A DNA stretch of 64,000 bases from Streptococcus parasanguinis CC87K (GTDB lineage Bacteria; Bacillota; Bacilli; Lactobacillales; Streptococcaceae): contig NZ_KI669403.1 of assembly GCF_000507765.1 (NCBI RefSeq), positions 1 through 64,000 on the forward strand, written 5' to 3'. Shown here piece after piece: positions 8,922 to 17,219 of the stretch. The notes below the pieces were generated by a model. That model saw only the letters and a list, made by a program, of their open reading frames with translations. It did no database searches and was not told the origin of the DNA. Made by a program: the position numbers and the translations under genes. Within the stretch, counting starts at the first letter, position 1. Every line of letters begins with the position of its first letter.

Positions 8922-9683
8922 TTCTTTCTCAAACAATTCATAGTAGTCTGCGATGGTCATTTGGGCTTTTTCTTCTCGACTGAGGTCTTGGACGATGTGT
9001 CCGTCTTTCATGACAATCAAGCGATTGCCATATTTCAAAGCATCTTCCATATGGTGGGTGATCATAAGGGCAGTGAGAGCATCTTGTTTCACAAACTCAT
9101 CGGTCAAGGTCATGAGAGCCTGGCTAGTTTTTGGATCCAAGGCTGCGGTGTGTTCGTCTAAAAGCAAGAGTTCTGGACGTTTCAGTGTCGCCATCAACAG
9201 ACTCAAAGCCTGGCGTTGTCCCCCTGATAGAAACTCAACTGCTGTGTCGATATGATTTTCCAAACCATTGCCGATCTTAGCAAGGACTGTTTGAAACTCT
9301 TCTTTATAGCTGGCCAAGTGACGCGGAATCAAGCCACGTTTTTCTCCGCGAAACTTCGCTACCAAGAGGTTTTCCGCTACTGTCATGCGAGGCGCTGTCC
9401 CCATTTTAGGATCTTGAAAGACCCGCGATAGGTACTTGGCTCTCTTTTCAGGAGAATAGTTGGTCACATCTTCACCTAGAATATAGATCTTCCCGCTACT
9501 AACTGGAAGTGTCCCAGCAATGGTATTAAAGAGGGTTGATTTTCCAGCTCCATTGCCCCCCAAAATTGTGATAAAATCATGCTCTCGAATTTCCAAGGAG
9601 ACATCATCCAAAATGACTTTTTCTTCGTTAATCCCATTGCTCACGGATTTGGTTACATTTTTTAATTCTACAATTGCTGTCAT
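8919..9683 (-). CDS. ABC transporter ATP-binding protein (TrpZ/COG1101-like)
   Basis: A 254-residue nucleotide-binding subunit. Walker A is GGNGAGKSTLFN near residue 43, the signature is LSGGQRQALSLL near 153, Walker B is LLLLDEHTAALD near 175, and the switch His is in ITHHMEDA. The ATG overlaps the permease stop by four bases, so the two are translationally coupled. In pneumococcus and other Firmicutes this ATPase type acts with a lipoprotein binding subunit and the permease, and the set has been linked to tryptophan or related solutes. No binding-protein gene is present here. Confidence 0.9.
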   Translation of the reverse strand: MTAIVELKNVTKSVSNGINEEKVILDDVSLEIREHDFITILGGNGAGKSTLFNTIAGTLPVSSGKIYILGEDVTNYSPEKRAKYLSRVFQDPKMGTAPRMTVAENLLVAKFRGEKRGLIPRHLASYKEEFQTVLAKIGNGLENHIDTAVEFLSGGQRQALSLLMATLKRPELLLLDEHTAALDPKTSQALMTLTDEFVKQDALTALMITHHMEDALKYGNRLIVMKDGHIVQDLSREEKAQMTIADYYELFEKE

Positions 9684-10546
9684 TTACTGAGTTTCGCTCC
9701 TTTCATGATTTTTCCCTTAAAGGTTGGAATCATCAGGCAGATAGCCAAGATCAAGGCACTAAAGATTCGAATATAGCTGGTATTGATGCCAAGCGCAATC
9801 ACGGCCCAAATCAAAAATTGGTAGGCGATTGAACCGATCGCAATACTGAGCAAGCGCTCTGTCAAGGTGACATTTGAAAAGAGAACCTCTCCAATAATGA
9901 GGCTGGCAAGCCCAATAACGATGACACCAATCCCACGTGAAGCGTCCGCATAGCCTTCTTGTTGGGCCATCAGTGCACCAGAAAGAGCAATAATCCCATT
10001 TGAAATGACCAAGCCCATCAATTCCATCCGGTCGGTGTTGATTCCAAAACTTCTAGCCATATCTGGATTGTCCCCTGTCGCAATATAAGCTTGACCTAAG
10101 CGCGTATCCAAGAAGAAAATCAAACCAAGGATCACAAGCGTTACGAAAATCAAACCAATCAGGATCTCATTGAACCCACTGGCAAAAGGAAGAAATTCCT
10201 GAATTTTTTTATAGCCTAAAAGTCCCAGATTAGCCCGTTGCATGACAAAGAGAATAACCGAGTTACAGGACGTCATCACAAGGATCCCTGACAAAAGCGT
10301 GGGGATTTTCCCTTTTGTGTAGAGAAGACCCGTCGCAAGGCCCGCCAAGCATCCTGCTCCAATAGCAGCCAGCGTCGCAAAGAGTGGGTTGACCCCTTTT
10401 GTGATCAAGGTCACCGCCACCGCTCCTCCAAGCGGGAAGGACCCTTCTGTCGTCATATCTGGAAAATCTAGAATTCGGAAGGTCATAAAGATTCCTAACC
10501 CTAAAATGGCCCAAATTAAACCTTGTGAAACAATTGAATTAATCAT
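9680..10546 (-). CDS. ABC transporter permease (branched-chain/TrpY-like, BPD_transp_2)
   Basis: A 288-residue integral membrane protein with about eight hydrophobic segments and the DFPDMTTEGSFPLGGAV start typical of COG4120 permeases. RBS GAAGGGAG precedes the ATG. In related operons a substrate-binding lipoprotein precedes this gene, but 10547-11265 contains none, so substrate recognition must be encoded elsewhere or has been lost. Confidence 0.88.
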   Translation of the reverse strand: MINSIVSQGLIWAILGLGIFMTFRILDFPDMTTEGSFPLGGAVAVTLITKGVNPLFATLAAIGAGCLAGLATGLLYTKGKIPTLLSGILVMTSCNSVILFVMQRANLGLLGYKKIQEFLPFASGFNEILIGLIFVTLVILGLIFFLDTRLGQAYIATGDNPDMARSFGINTDRMELMGLVISNGIIALSGALMAQQEGYADASRGIGVIVIGLASLIIGEVLFSNVTLTERLLSIAIGSIAYQFLIWAVIALGINTSYIRIFSALILAICLMIPTFKGKIMKGAKLSK

Positions 10547-10914
10547 AGTTTCTCCCTTCGATAATAGTAGTTTAATTGTATCACAAATATAGAGGAGAAC
10601 CTATAGGAAAATTCACATCTCTCCTCCCACCCTTTATTTTCCCCTATCATTCTTTCATTCTTGTTCTAGCGAGCGATCTATAAAATTGGTTAGACCGCAT
10701 TTACAAAAGCAAGGAGATAAGCCCTCTTCTGAGCAAAGCCTATTTTTTAAAATCCATAAACCATTTCTACATTCACCAAAAAGTGATAAATTTTTCAGAA
10801 GGATGAGACAAACAGAAACCTATCAACCTTAGACAAGTCAACAAAATTACTCTCTTTCGAATCCATCTTCTTGCAAATTTTGTCAGTTACAAACAAATAC
10901 AATGAAATCCCAAT

Positions 10915-11109
10915 CACAAAAAACTTCCTTTGGCTTTCTTTCCTAAGGAAGTTTTTATATTTATACATTTTTCAGAACTCAGGCTTATCTTAATGGAGTA
11001 ACTAACGACAACAAGGGCGTGAAGTTCTCCACTCCAAACCCTACTGTTTTTTTCCAATTCAAAGCGGATTCATTCCCCTTGTTGCCGGCAGTTTGAAAGA
11101 TCAAATTGC
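10915..11109 (-). ncRNA. Candidate small RNA of about 195 nt, 6S RNA-like
   Basis: A consensus promoter is followed by about 195 bases with no ORF and a terminator hairpin (AACTTCCTT/AAGGAAGTT then TTTT). Inside, GGCAACAAGGG pairs over a long distance with CCCTTGTTGTC, leaving the interior as an extended, interrupted hairpin. Length, isolated transcription unit and rod-like pairing fit bacterial 6S RNA, which binds RNA polymerase. I cannot confirm the central bubble from memory, so the class is tentative. The rest of 10547-10914 and 11145-11265 shows no gene. Confidence 0.45.
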
Positions 11110-11115
11110 CTTACT

Positions 11116-11144
11116 AGTATACTGTTTTATGTAAATCAAGTCAA
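11116..11144 (-). promoter_or_regulatory. Promoter of the 6S-like RNA
   Basis: TTGACT, 17-bp spacer, TATACT on the minus strand. Confidence 0.75.
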
Positions 11145-11265
11145 TGAAAATTTTCTGAAACTAGTAACAGAATGATTATCTAACAACATATATTTCTATT
11201 TTTTATAATATATATGCATATTTTTCTGAGCCGTAGAGGATTTTTTACCGCTTTCCTATCTTAAT

Positions 11266-11760
11266 TCATTTCACTTCTGAGATCAAACCAGTATCCACAT
11301 CGTACACAGCTCCTGAGATAATGACATCCTCTGGAATCAAAGGGGAAGCCTTGAGAAGCTTCATATCATCGCGGACACTTTCTTCAATGTCTTGAAAGGG
11401 GAGGAAATCGCGATCTCCCACATCTACTCCCAGCTCTTTCTTTAGATGCTGCTGGAAAGCTTCGTTTTCAAAGGTTTGTGCGCCACAATCTGTATGGTGC
11501 AAGACGACGATTTCACGGGTTCCCATTTGCTGCTGGGAGATGACCAAAGACCGGATCATGTCGTCGGTCACGCGCCCTCCAGCATTTCGCAAAATATGAG
11601 CATCTCCAAGAGCCAGCCCTAGTGCAGGCGCCACGTGAAGACGAGAATCCATACAGGTCACAATGGCTACTTGTGTTTTGGGCTTAATCGGAAGACGGAG
11701 GTCCCCATGTAGCGCCACATAAGCTTGGTTGGCTGTTAAAAAATTATCAAAATAAGACAC
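11266..11760 (-). CDS. Beta-class carbonic anhydrase
   Basis: A 164-residue zinc enzyme interconverting CO2 and bicarbonate. The zinc ligands are visible: Cys in TCMDSRLH near residue 36, and HHTDCG near residue 88, with the Asp-Arg dyad in MDSR. The start is GTG (GTGTCTTATTTT) behind GGAGAGACC. Pneumococcus has the equivalent gene next to radA. A 175-bp repeat separates it from radA here. Confidence 0.93.
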   Translation of the reverse strand: MSYFDNFLTANQAYVALHGDLRLPIKPKTQVAIVTCMDSRLHVAPALGLALGDAHILRNAGGRVTDDMIRSLVISQQQMGTREIVVLHHTDCGAQTFENEAFQQHLKKELGVDVGDRDFLPFQDIEESVRDDMKLLKASPLIPEDVIISGAVYDVDTGLISEVK

Positions 11761-11865
11761 GGTCTCTCCTTTGTTCCTTTGAAATTCAAATCATCTATTA
11801 TTTTACCACATCTCACTATTTCTGTCAGAGAGGATCTCCCGTCATCTGTCACATCTGAAAAAAAA

Positions 11866-12040
11866 GGGAGTGGGACAGAAATCGGTCATTCGTTAGAATT
11901 CAATTTCGTCGTCCCGCTTCCGTACAGTTGAGTAGGGCTGTAAAAGCTGATGAAATCAGCGTAGTAGAGCCCACTCAACCACTGCGTCTTGTTCGGCAAT
12001 CCAAAAACAATTGAGAGGCTAGGACTTTTGTCCCAGCCTC
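11866..12040 (+). repeat. 175-bp intergenic repeat, copy 2
   Basis: Same element as 4436-4610 and same orientation. Its right end lies 10 bases from the radA stop codon. Confidence 0.9.
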
Positions 12041-12050
12041 TTTTCTACTA

Positions 12051-13412
12051 TTAAAATACTTTCTTCAAGACTTCAGACAGTGTACTCACACCGACAACTT
12101 CGATCCCTGATGGTGTCGAAATCCCCGTCAGAGAATTTTTCGGAACATAAATCTTGGTAAAACCAAGTTTTGCAGCTTCATTGATCCGTTGTTCGATCCG
12201 ATTGACCCGGCGAACTTCTCCTGTTAAGCCCAGCTCTCCGACAAAACATTCCTGCGGGTTGGTTGGCTTGTCCTTGTAGCTCGAGGCAATGGCAACTGCA
12301 ACCGCTAGGTCGATAGCTGGCTCATCCAACTTGACACCACCTGCAGACTTGAGGTAGGCATCCTGATTTTGAAGGAGTAAACCTGCGCGTTTTTCTAGCA
12401 CCGCCATGATGAGACTGGCCCGATTGAAATCAAGCCCTGTCGTCGTCCGCTTGGCATTTCCAAACATGGTTGGTGTCACCAAGGCCTGCACCTCCGCCAA
12501 AATCGGACGCGTCCCTTCCATTGTCACAACGATGGACGAGCCAGTCGCCCCATCCAAGCGTTCTTCCAGAAAGACCTGGCTCGGATTGAGGACCTCAACC
12601 AGTCCACCTGATTGCATCTCGAAAATCCCGATTTCATTAGTGGAACCAAAACGATTTTTGACTGCTCTCAGGATCCGGAAGGTGTGATGGCGTTCCCCTT
12701 CAAAGTAAAGCACCGTATCCACCATGTGTTCCAGCATCCGAGGACCTGCCAAGGTTCCTTCCTTAGTTACATGCCCCACGATAAAGATAGCAATGTTATT
12801 GGTCTTAGCCAGCTGCATGAGCTCGGCTGTTACCTCTCGCACTTGGGAAACGGATCCCTGCACCCCTGAAATCTCAGGAGACATAATGGTCTGGATCGAG
12901 TCGATGATGAGAAAGTTAGGCTGGAGGCGCTCTACTTCTGCTCGCACGCTCTGCATATTGGTCTCGGCATAAAGGTAAAACTCGCTATCGATATCTCCCA
13001 ATCGCTCTGCACGGAGTTTGATCTGCTGGGCCGACTCCTCTCCACTGACATAGAGAACCGTTCCTACTTGAGACAACTGGGTCGATACTTGGAGGAGCAG
13101 GGTCGATTTCCCAATCCCTGGATCTCCACCGATGAGAACGAGACTCCCTGGGACCACTCCTCCACCAAGGACGCGGTTGAATTCTTCCATCTCGGTCTTG
13201 GTCCGATGGACATTGATGGAGGTCACATCCGCCAATTTCATGGGTTTGGTCTTTTCACCTGTCAAGGATACCCGGGCATTCTTGACCTCTGCAACTTCGA
13301 CTTCCTCCACAAAGGAAGACCAAGATCCACAGTTAGGACAGCGCCCTAGGTATTTGGGTGAATTATAGGCACAATTTTGACAAATAAATGTCGTTTTTTT
13401 CTTTGCGATGAT
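12051..13412 (-). CDS. radA: DNA repair protein RadA, apparently with a non-AUG start
   Basis: RadA is a RecA-like hexameric helicase that drives branch migration in recombination and, in streptococci, natural transformation. The Walker A is [13 protein letters not shown], the RadA-specific KNRFGS motif follows, and the Lon-like C-terminal domain closes the protein. The first in-frame ATG (13310) omits the N-terminal zinc finger, yet the frame upstream encodes CQNC and CPNC, so the protein must begin near two ATC codons at 13412 and 13409, behind AAAGAGG. From 13412 it is 453 residues, the usual full length. It follows the phosphatase gene by about 10 bases and is probably coupled to it. The precise initiation codon is inferred. 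Confidence 0.9.
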   Translation of the reverse strand: MIAKKKTTFICQNCAYNSPKYLGRCPNCGSWSSFVEEVEVAEVKNARVSLTGEKTKPMKLADVTSINVHRTKTEMEEFNRVLGGGVVPGSLVLIGGDPGIGKSTLLLQVSTQLSQVGTVLYVSGEESAQQIKLRAERLGDIDSEFYLYAETNMQSVRAEVERLQPNFLIIDSIQTIMSPEISGVQGSVSQVREVTAELMQLAKTNNIAIFIVGHVTKEGTLAGPRMLEHMVDTVLYFEGERHHTFRILRAVKNRFGSTNEIGIFEMQSGGLVEVLNPSQVFLEERLDGATGSSIVVTMEGTRPILAEVQALVTPTMFGNAKRTTTGLDFNRASLIMAVLEKRAGLLLQNQDAYLKSAGGVKLDEPAIDLAVAVAIASSYKDKPTNPQECFVGELGLTGEVRRVNRIEQRINEAAKLGFTKIYVPKNSLTGISTPSGIEVVGVSTLSEVLKKVF

Positions 13413-13422
13413 AAACCTCTTT

Positions 13423-13938
13423 CTAAATCTCTATCTCACACTCAATCACTTGGCAAAAATCAATCTTCTCATTTGGCACAAACTGGCGCATGAGCATGCG
13501 ATGGGCTACAACTACCACAGTTTGATGTTCCCGATACTTAGCCATGCATTCTAGAAAACGAGACTTCATCTCTACAGCTGTCTCATATTGAACAGGAGAA
13601 TTTGGGAGCAACTCCCCCTTGTTTTCTAAAAACAGACATCTAGCTGTTTCAAAGTTCTCTATACCTGTTTCATAAACCTGCCATTCATGCAATAATGGCT
13701 CTACCCTCAAAGGAAGGCCAGTAGCACAGGCCAGATAAGAAGCTGTTTCTAAAGCTCGCGTCACTGCTGAAGCTACTAGCAGATCAGCTGATTTTAACAA
13801 GGGGTTTTGGCAAAGGTCCTGAGCCTGTTTCCTCCCCTTCTCAGATAAGGGAGCCAAATCTATCCCGAACCCAGTATAGGAACGCTCCTCTAACTCACGG
13901 TAATCTGGCTCCCCATGACGGATAAAAATAATTTTCAT
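13423..13938 (-). CDS. Histidine phosphatase family protein (phosphoglycerate-mutase-like)
   Basis: A 171-residue phosphatase with the phosphohistidine motif IRHGEP near residue 7 and the second His in [11 protein letters not shown] near residue 145. Such proteins dephosphorylate small metabolites or proteins; this substrate is unknown. It is the middle gene of dut, cysteine hydrolase, phosphatase, radA, an order shared in part with pneumococcus. Confidence 0.85.
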   Translation of the reverse strand: MKIIFIRHGEPDYRELEERSYTGFGIDLAPLSEKGRKQAQDLCQNPLLKSADLLVASAVTRALETASYLACATGLPLRVEPLLHEWQVYETGIENFETARCLFLENKGELLPNSPVQYETAVEMKSRFLECMAKYREHQTVVVVAHRMLMRQFVPNEKIDFCQVIECEIEI

Positions 13939-13956
13939 ATTAAGATCCCCATAAAA

Positions 13957-14412
13957 CTATCCAATCTTGATTCCGCAATCTTGCCACTGCTTCAGTGTTT
14001 TAGAGAATTTCTTCTGGTTGGCAACTCCGACAGCAGACAAATCGACAGAAACCTGATAATTCTCCTTGGTAGCTGCCAAAACGGAAGCCTTAACACAGCC
14101 ATTGCCATCTACCCCTATAAACTCTATACTTTTAGCACCGTTTTCCTCTAAAAAATCTTTTAAATCTGGATTAGTAAAGCAAGAAGCCCGACGCTTTTCA
14201 AAAATACGAGAAGATACAAGCAGCAAGCCGGTCGCAAATTTCTTCTTTCTATCTTTTCTCTCCCAGAAAAAACGATTGAGAATATAGATAACTCGTTCGC
14301 TAGGATAGGTAGCAATTTTGTCATTTACAGCTGCAGTCAGTTCTTCATGATATGCTTTTCCTACAGCAACATAATCTGACTGCATGTCTACAACTAATAA
14401 ATAGTCTGCCAT
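13957..14412 (-). CDS. Isochorismatase-like cysteine hydrolase
   Basis: A 151-residue protein of the cysteine hydrolase fold. The N-terminus has VVDMQ with the catalytic Asp, and the nucleophile region reads FIGVDGNGCVKASVLAA near residue 108. A Lys in the middle would complete the triad but I cannot assign it. It is somewhat short for the family. It sits between dut and the phosphatase with 9- and 18-base gaps, so it is part of that operon. Its substrate is unknown. Confidence 0.75.
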   Translation of the reverse strand: MADYLLVVDMQSDYVAVGKAYHEELTAAVNDKIATYPSERVIYILNRFFWERKDRKKKFATGLLLVSSRIFEKRRASCFTNPDLKDFLEENGAKSIEFIGVDGNGCVKASVLAATKENYQVSVDLSAVGVANQKKFSKTLKQWQDCGIKIG

Positions 14413-14421
14413 TTTATTCCT

Positions 14422-14871
14422 CTATTTCCCTGTCGAACCAAATCCACCAGTACGCACGCCGTCTGCTTCATCTCCATCGGCAATCAAGAATGGTGCAAAG
14501 ACAGCCTGAACCACACGTTCTCCAACTTCAAGAACAACTTCCTGGTCGGTAATATTTTTCATCTGAGCAAAGATATGGCCTTCATTTCCTGGATTGCCAT
14601 AGTAGTCTCCATCAATGACCCCCACAGAGTTGATCAAGACCAGGCCTTTTTTGCGAGGGTTGGACGAGCGATCGTAAAGATAAAGCACTTCACCCGCTTG
14701 CATATAGGCCTTGACCCCAGTTGGCACGAGGACGATTTCCCCTGGAGCAATCACCGTGCGCTCTGCCACCTTTAAGTCGTAACCAGCCGCGTGGGCCGTT
14801 TCCCGTTTTGGCAGTAAGTCCTGATTGGTATAGCTTGATACAAGCTCAAATCCGCGAATTTTTGTCATCAT
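14422..14871 (-). CDS. dut: Deoxyuridine 5'-triphosphate nucleotidohydrolase (dUTPase)
   Basis: A 149-residue trimeric dUTPase converting dUTP to dUMP, which keeps uracil out of DNA and feeds thymidylate synthesis. Conserved motifs are AGYDL, the DRSSNPRKKG loop, GVIDGDYYGN and the C-terminal GFGSTG. Two adjacent ATGs follow AGAGG; either could be used. It is the first gene of the dut-radA operon. Confidence 0.95.
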   Translation of the reverse strand: MMTKIRGFELVSSYTNQDLLPKRETAHAAGYDLKVAERTVIAPGEIVLVPTGVKAYMQAGEVLYLYDRSSNPRKKGLVLINSVGVIDGDYYGNPGNEGHIFAQMKNITDQEVVLEVGERVVQAVFAPFLIADGDEADGVRTGGFGSTGK

Positions 14872-15096
14872 AATTCCTCTTTTATCTAAATAGTTTCCAT
14901 CTCTTCTATTATACCATCACTTTGCCCTAGCGTCTCCCCTATACTACTATTCGTATTTTTTGAGTAAAAACCTCCTTTTTCACCTTCATTATTTGTAAAT
15001 TGTATGGCACTTTCATGGTTGTTTTCTAAAAGAAAGTGAAAGTTAATGAAACGGCTTAAATAACCATAATTCCTGCCTAATTTTACCAATTTTAGC

Positions 15097-15125
15097 TTGA
15101 AGCTAATTATTATTTTTGCTATAAT
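15097..15125 (+). promoter_or_regulatory. Promoter of the first Thr-rich adhesin
   Basis: TTGAAG, 17-bp spacer, TATAAT. The 5' leader up to 15306 contains the inverted repeat ATTCCC/GGGAAT just after the -10; nothing else is seen between 14872 and 15306. Confidence 0.7.
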
Positions 15126-15306
15126 TCCCTGTGTAGGGAATAATTTTAAAAATAAAATATTTTACCCTATAAAATTATTTAATGGAGGTCGTGTCTCAGC
15201 ACTCAATTCTAATTACCAACAGATAGGATTTGAAAGGTCCATATCGTTAAAAGTAATCAGGTATTGATGATTAGGCACTAATTTTTTTATGAAAAGGGAA
15301 GATAAG

Positions 15307-17127
15307 ATGAAGAATAGGAATATCAAAATTTTCTCATTTGTCCTTTGTTTAGTGGCCATGCTTTTCGCTTTAGGTCTGAATCGCACTTCAGCAGAAACTC
15401 CTGGAGTGACAGTAAGCGGAAAATTGGTCGATACAATCAAAAATATCAAAGTTACCAATAATGAAGGTGGCAACCTTGATTGGGAATTAGGACAATGGGC
15501 AACATTTCGTATCAATGCTGATTTCGACTTAGCTGGTAAGAATGTCAAAAAAGGTGATACGACTGATCTCACCGTTCCAGATGCTTTGATCATTACGTCG
15601 CAAAGTTTTGAAATTCGTGATGTCAATACGAATGAGGTCATTGCCCACGCAACGGTTGACAAAGACAATAAGAAATTGTCATTGACTTACACTGACTATG
15701 TCGAAAAACACTCAGATACCCAGGGATCCTTCTTCTTCTATGCGCGGATCGACTTTAAGAAACACCCTCAACAAGGGGAAGTCCCTGTTGAAATTACCGT
15801 CAATGGAGAAACCAAGATCGGCGGGAAGGTTACCTTTAAAGGAGTCGGAGACGGTAACCCAACTCCATTATCAAAAACTAGTTGGGTGAATGACAACGAC
15901 CATAAAACAGTCACCTATACTATTTCTGTTAATAAAAGTAAACAAAATATCAAAGAAGTCACTATTGAAGATCATTTGAGATTTACAAATGCTTCCTATG
16001 TAAAAGACAGCATCAAAGTCATCAAAGGGAAGTTCTCATTTGAAGCAGGTGAATGGGTCTTTTCAAATCGTGTTGATGTAACGGATCAACACCCTGTTAC
16101 CATCAGTGAAGATGGTCAATCTTTTGTTGTCAATCTGGGGGACATTAGCGAAAACGATCAATATCGGATTGATTATGATGTTCGCTTAAATTACGAGCCT
16201 GTAGACGGGGAACTTCTTAAAAACGATGCTACCCTTAAAGGAAAGCAGTTTGAAACAAAAGATGTGACAAACACAGCCGCTGTCCAAGTCGCAGGAGGAT
16301 CTGGTGTCGGTTATGTCTTTACAATTCATGTCCACAAGGTAAACGATGAAAGTCAGCCACTTGCTGGAGCTAAGTTTAAAATCGTTCGTCAAGCCAACAA
16401 CCAAGTGATTGGGGAATACGTTACAGATGAGAACGGAGATATTACGGTTAATGCGCTCTTAAAAGATAAATACATCTTAACAGAAACCGAGGCCCCTGCG
16501 GGTTATACGATCAAGGAGGCTGACACCGTCGTAAATGCTGAAGATTTTGGTAAGGATCATAAGGTTACGAAGACGATCGTCAATCCAAAAGAACAGACAA
16601 CGACTACGACAACCACTACAACTACTACTACGACAACAACCTCTACAACGACTCAAGAGCCGACAACAACTACTACGACGACTCAAGAGCCAACAACGAC
16701 TACGACAACAACTGAGGAACCTACACCTACTACCACTACAACAACTCCAGAGTCAACAACAACTTCAACAACAACTGAAGAACCTACAACAACGACTACG
16801 ACGACTCAAGAGCCAACAACTACAACAACGACGACAGAAGGTCCAAAACCTACGCCGACTACGACAACAACTACAACGACGACTACAACCACGTCTGAAA
16901 AACCAGTGCCGACTCCAACGACCACTACGACAACAACTCCAGAAGGGCCAACAACGAATACGACCAAACCTGGTAACCCAGATGATTCTGGCACCACAAC
17001 TTCAAACGGAGGTCGCAAGACATTCCTGCCAAAAACAGGTGAAGCAGTCGCTACTGGTGTCATCTTGATCGGTGTTGCTATCCTATCAGGAGCCGTCATC
17101 TTGAAACGCAAGATTTCTAATAACTAA
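15307..17127 (+). CDS. Threonine-rich LPXTG surface adhesin, Cna/SpaA-like
   Basis: A 606-residue wall-anchored protein. The ATG at 15307 was preferred because AAGGGAAG precedes it; an in-frame ATG at 15289 has no site. A signal peptide ends near residue 29 (RTSA). Residues 30-340 look like the paired Ig-like adhesin domains of the collagen-binding Cna family (for example GSFFFYARIDF). A Cna-B/SpaA-type domain follows (PLAGAKFKIV to EAPAGYTI, about 340-425). Residues 428-570 are a disordered stalk of short poly-Thr tracts separated by QEP or EEP. LPKTG lies near 574, then a membrane helix and KRK tail. It is paralogous to the gene at 21195-23183. Confidence 0.92.
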   Translation: MKNRNIKIFSFVLCLVAMLFALGLNRTSAETPGVTVSGKLVDTIKNIKVTNNEGGNLDWELGQWATFRINADFDLAGKNVKKGDTTDLTVPDALIITSQSFEIRDVNTNEVIAHATVDKDNKKLSLTYTDYVEKHSDTQGSFFFYARIDFKKHPQQGEVPVEITVNGETKIGGKVTFKGVGDGNPTPLSKTSWVNDNDHKTVTYTISVNKSKQNIKEVTIEDHLRFTNASYVKDSIKVIKGKFSFEAGEWVFSNRVDVTDQHPVTISEDGQSFVVNLGDISENDQYRIDYDVRLNYEPVDGELLKNDATLKGKQFETKDVTNTAAVQVAGGSGVGYVFTIHVHKVNDESQPLAGAKFKIVRQANNQVIGEYVTDENGDITVNALLKDKYILTETEAPAGYTIKEADTVVNAEDFGKDHKVTKTIVNPKEQTTTTTTTTTTTTTTTSTTTQEPTTTTTTTQEPTTTTTTTEEPTPTTTTTTPESTTTSTTTEEPTTTTTTTQEPTTTTTTTEGPKPTPTTTTTTTTTTTTSEKPVPTPTTTTTTTPEGPTTNTTKPGNPDDSGTTTSNGGRKTFLPKTGEAVATGVILIGVAILSGAVILKRKISNN

Positions 17128-17148
17128 TCGTTTGCATTGCGGATCATA

Positions 17149-17186
17149 TAAAAAAGGATCGCATCCCATTGGATGCGATCCTTTTT
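17149..17186. terminator. Bidirectional terminator
   Basis: Near-perfect stem AAAAAAGGATCGCATCC/GGATGCGATCCTTTTTT between the convergent adhesin and yfhO-like genes. Confidence 0.9.
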
Positions 17187-17219
17187 TGTGTTGATCACAG
17201 TTTTTGATACTCTCACACC

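Noticed and set aside
10547..11265. T-box or tryptophan riboswitch ahead of the ABC genes
   Set aside because: No T-box consensus or tryptophan-rich leader was found; the structured part has its own promoter and terminator.
14886..15089. 67-residue minus-strand ORF upstream of dut
   Set aside because: Atypical composition, no ribosome site and overlap with the adhesin promoter region.
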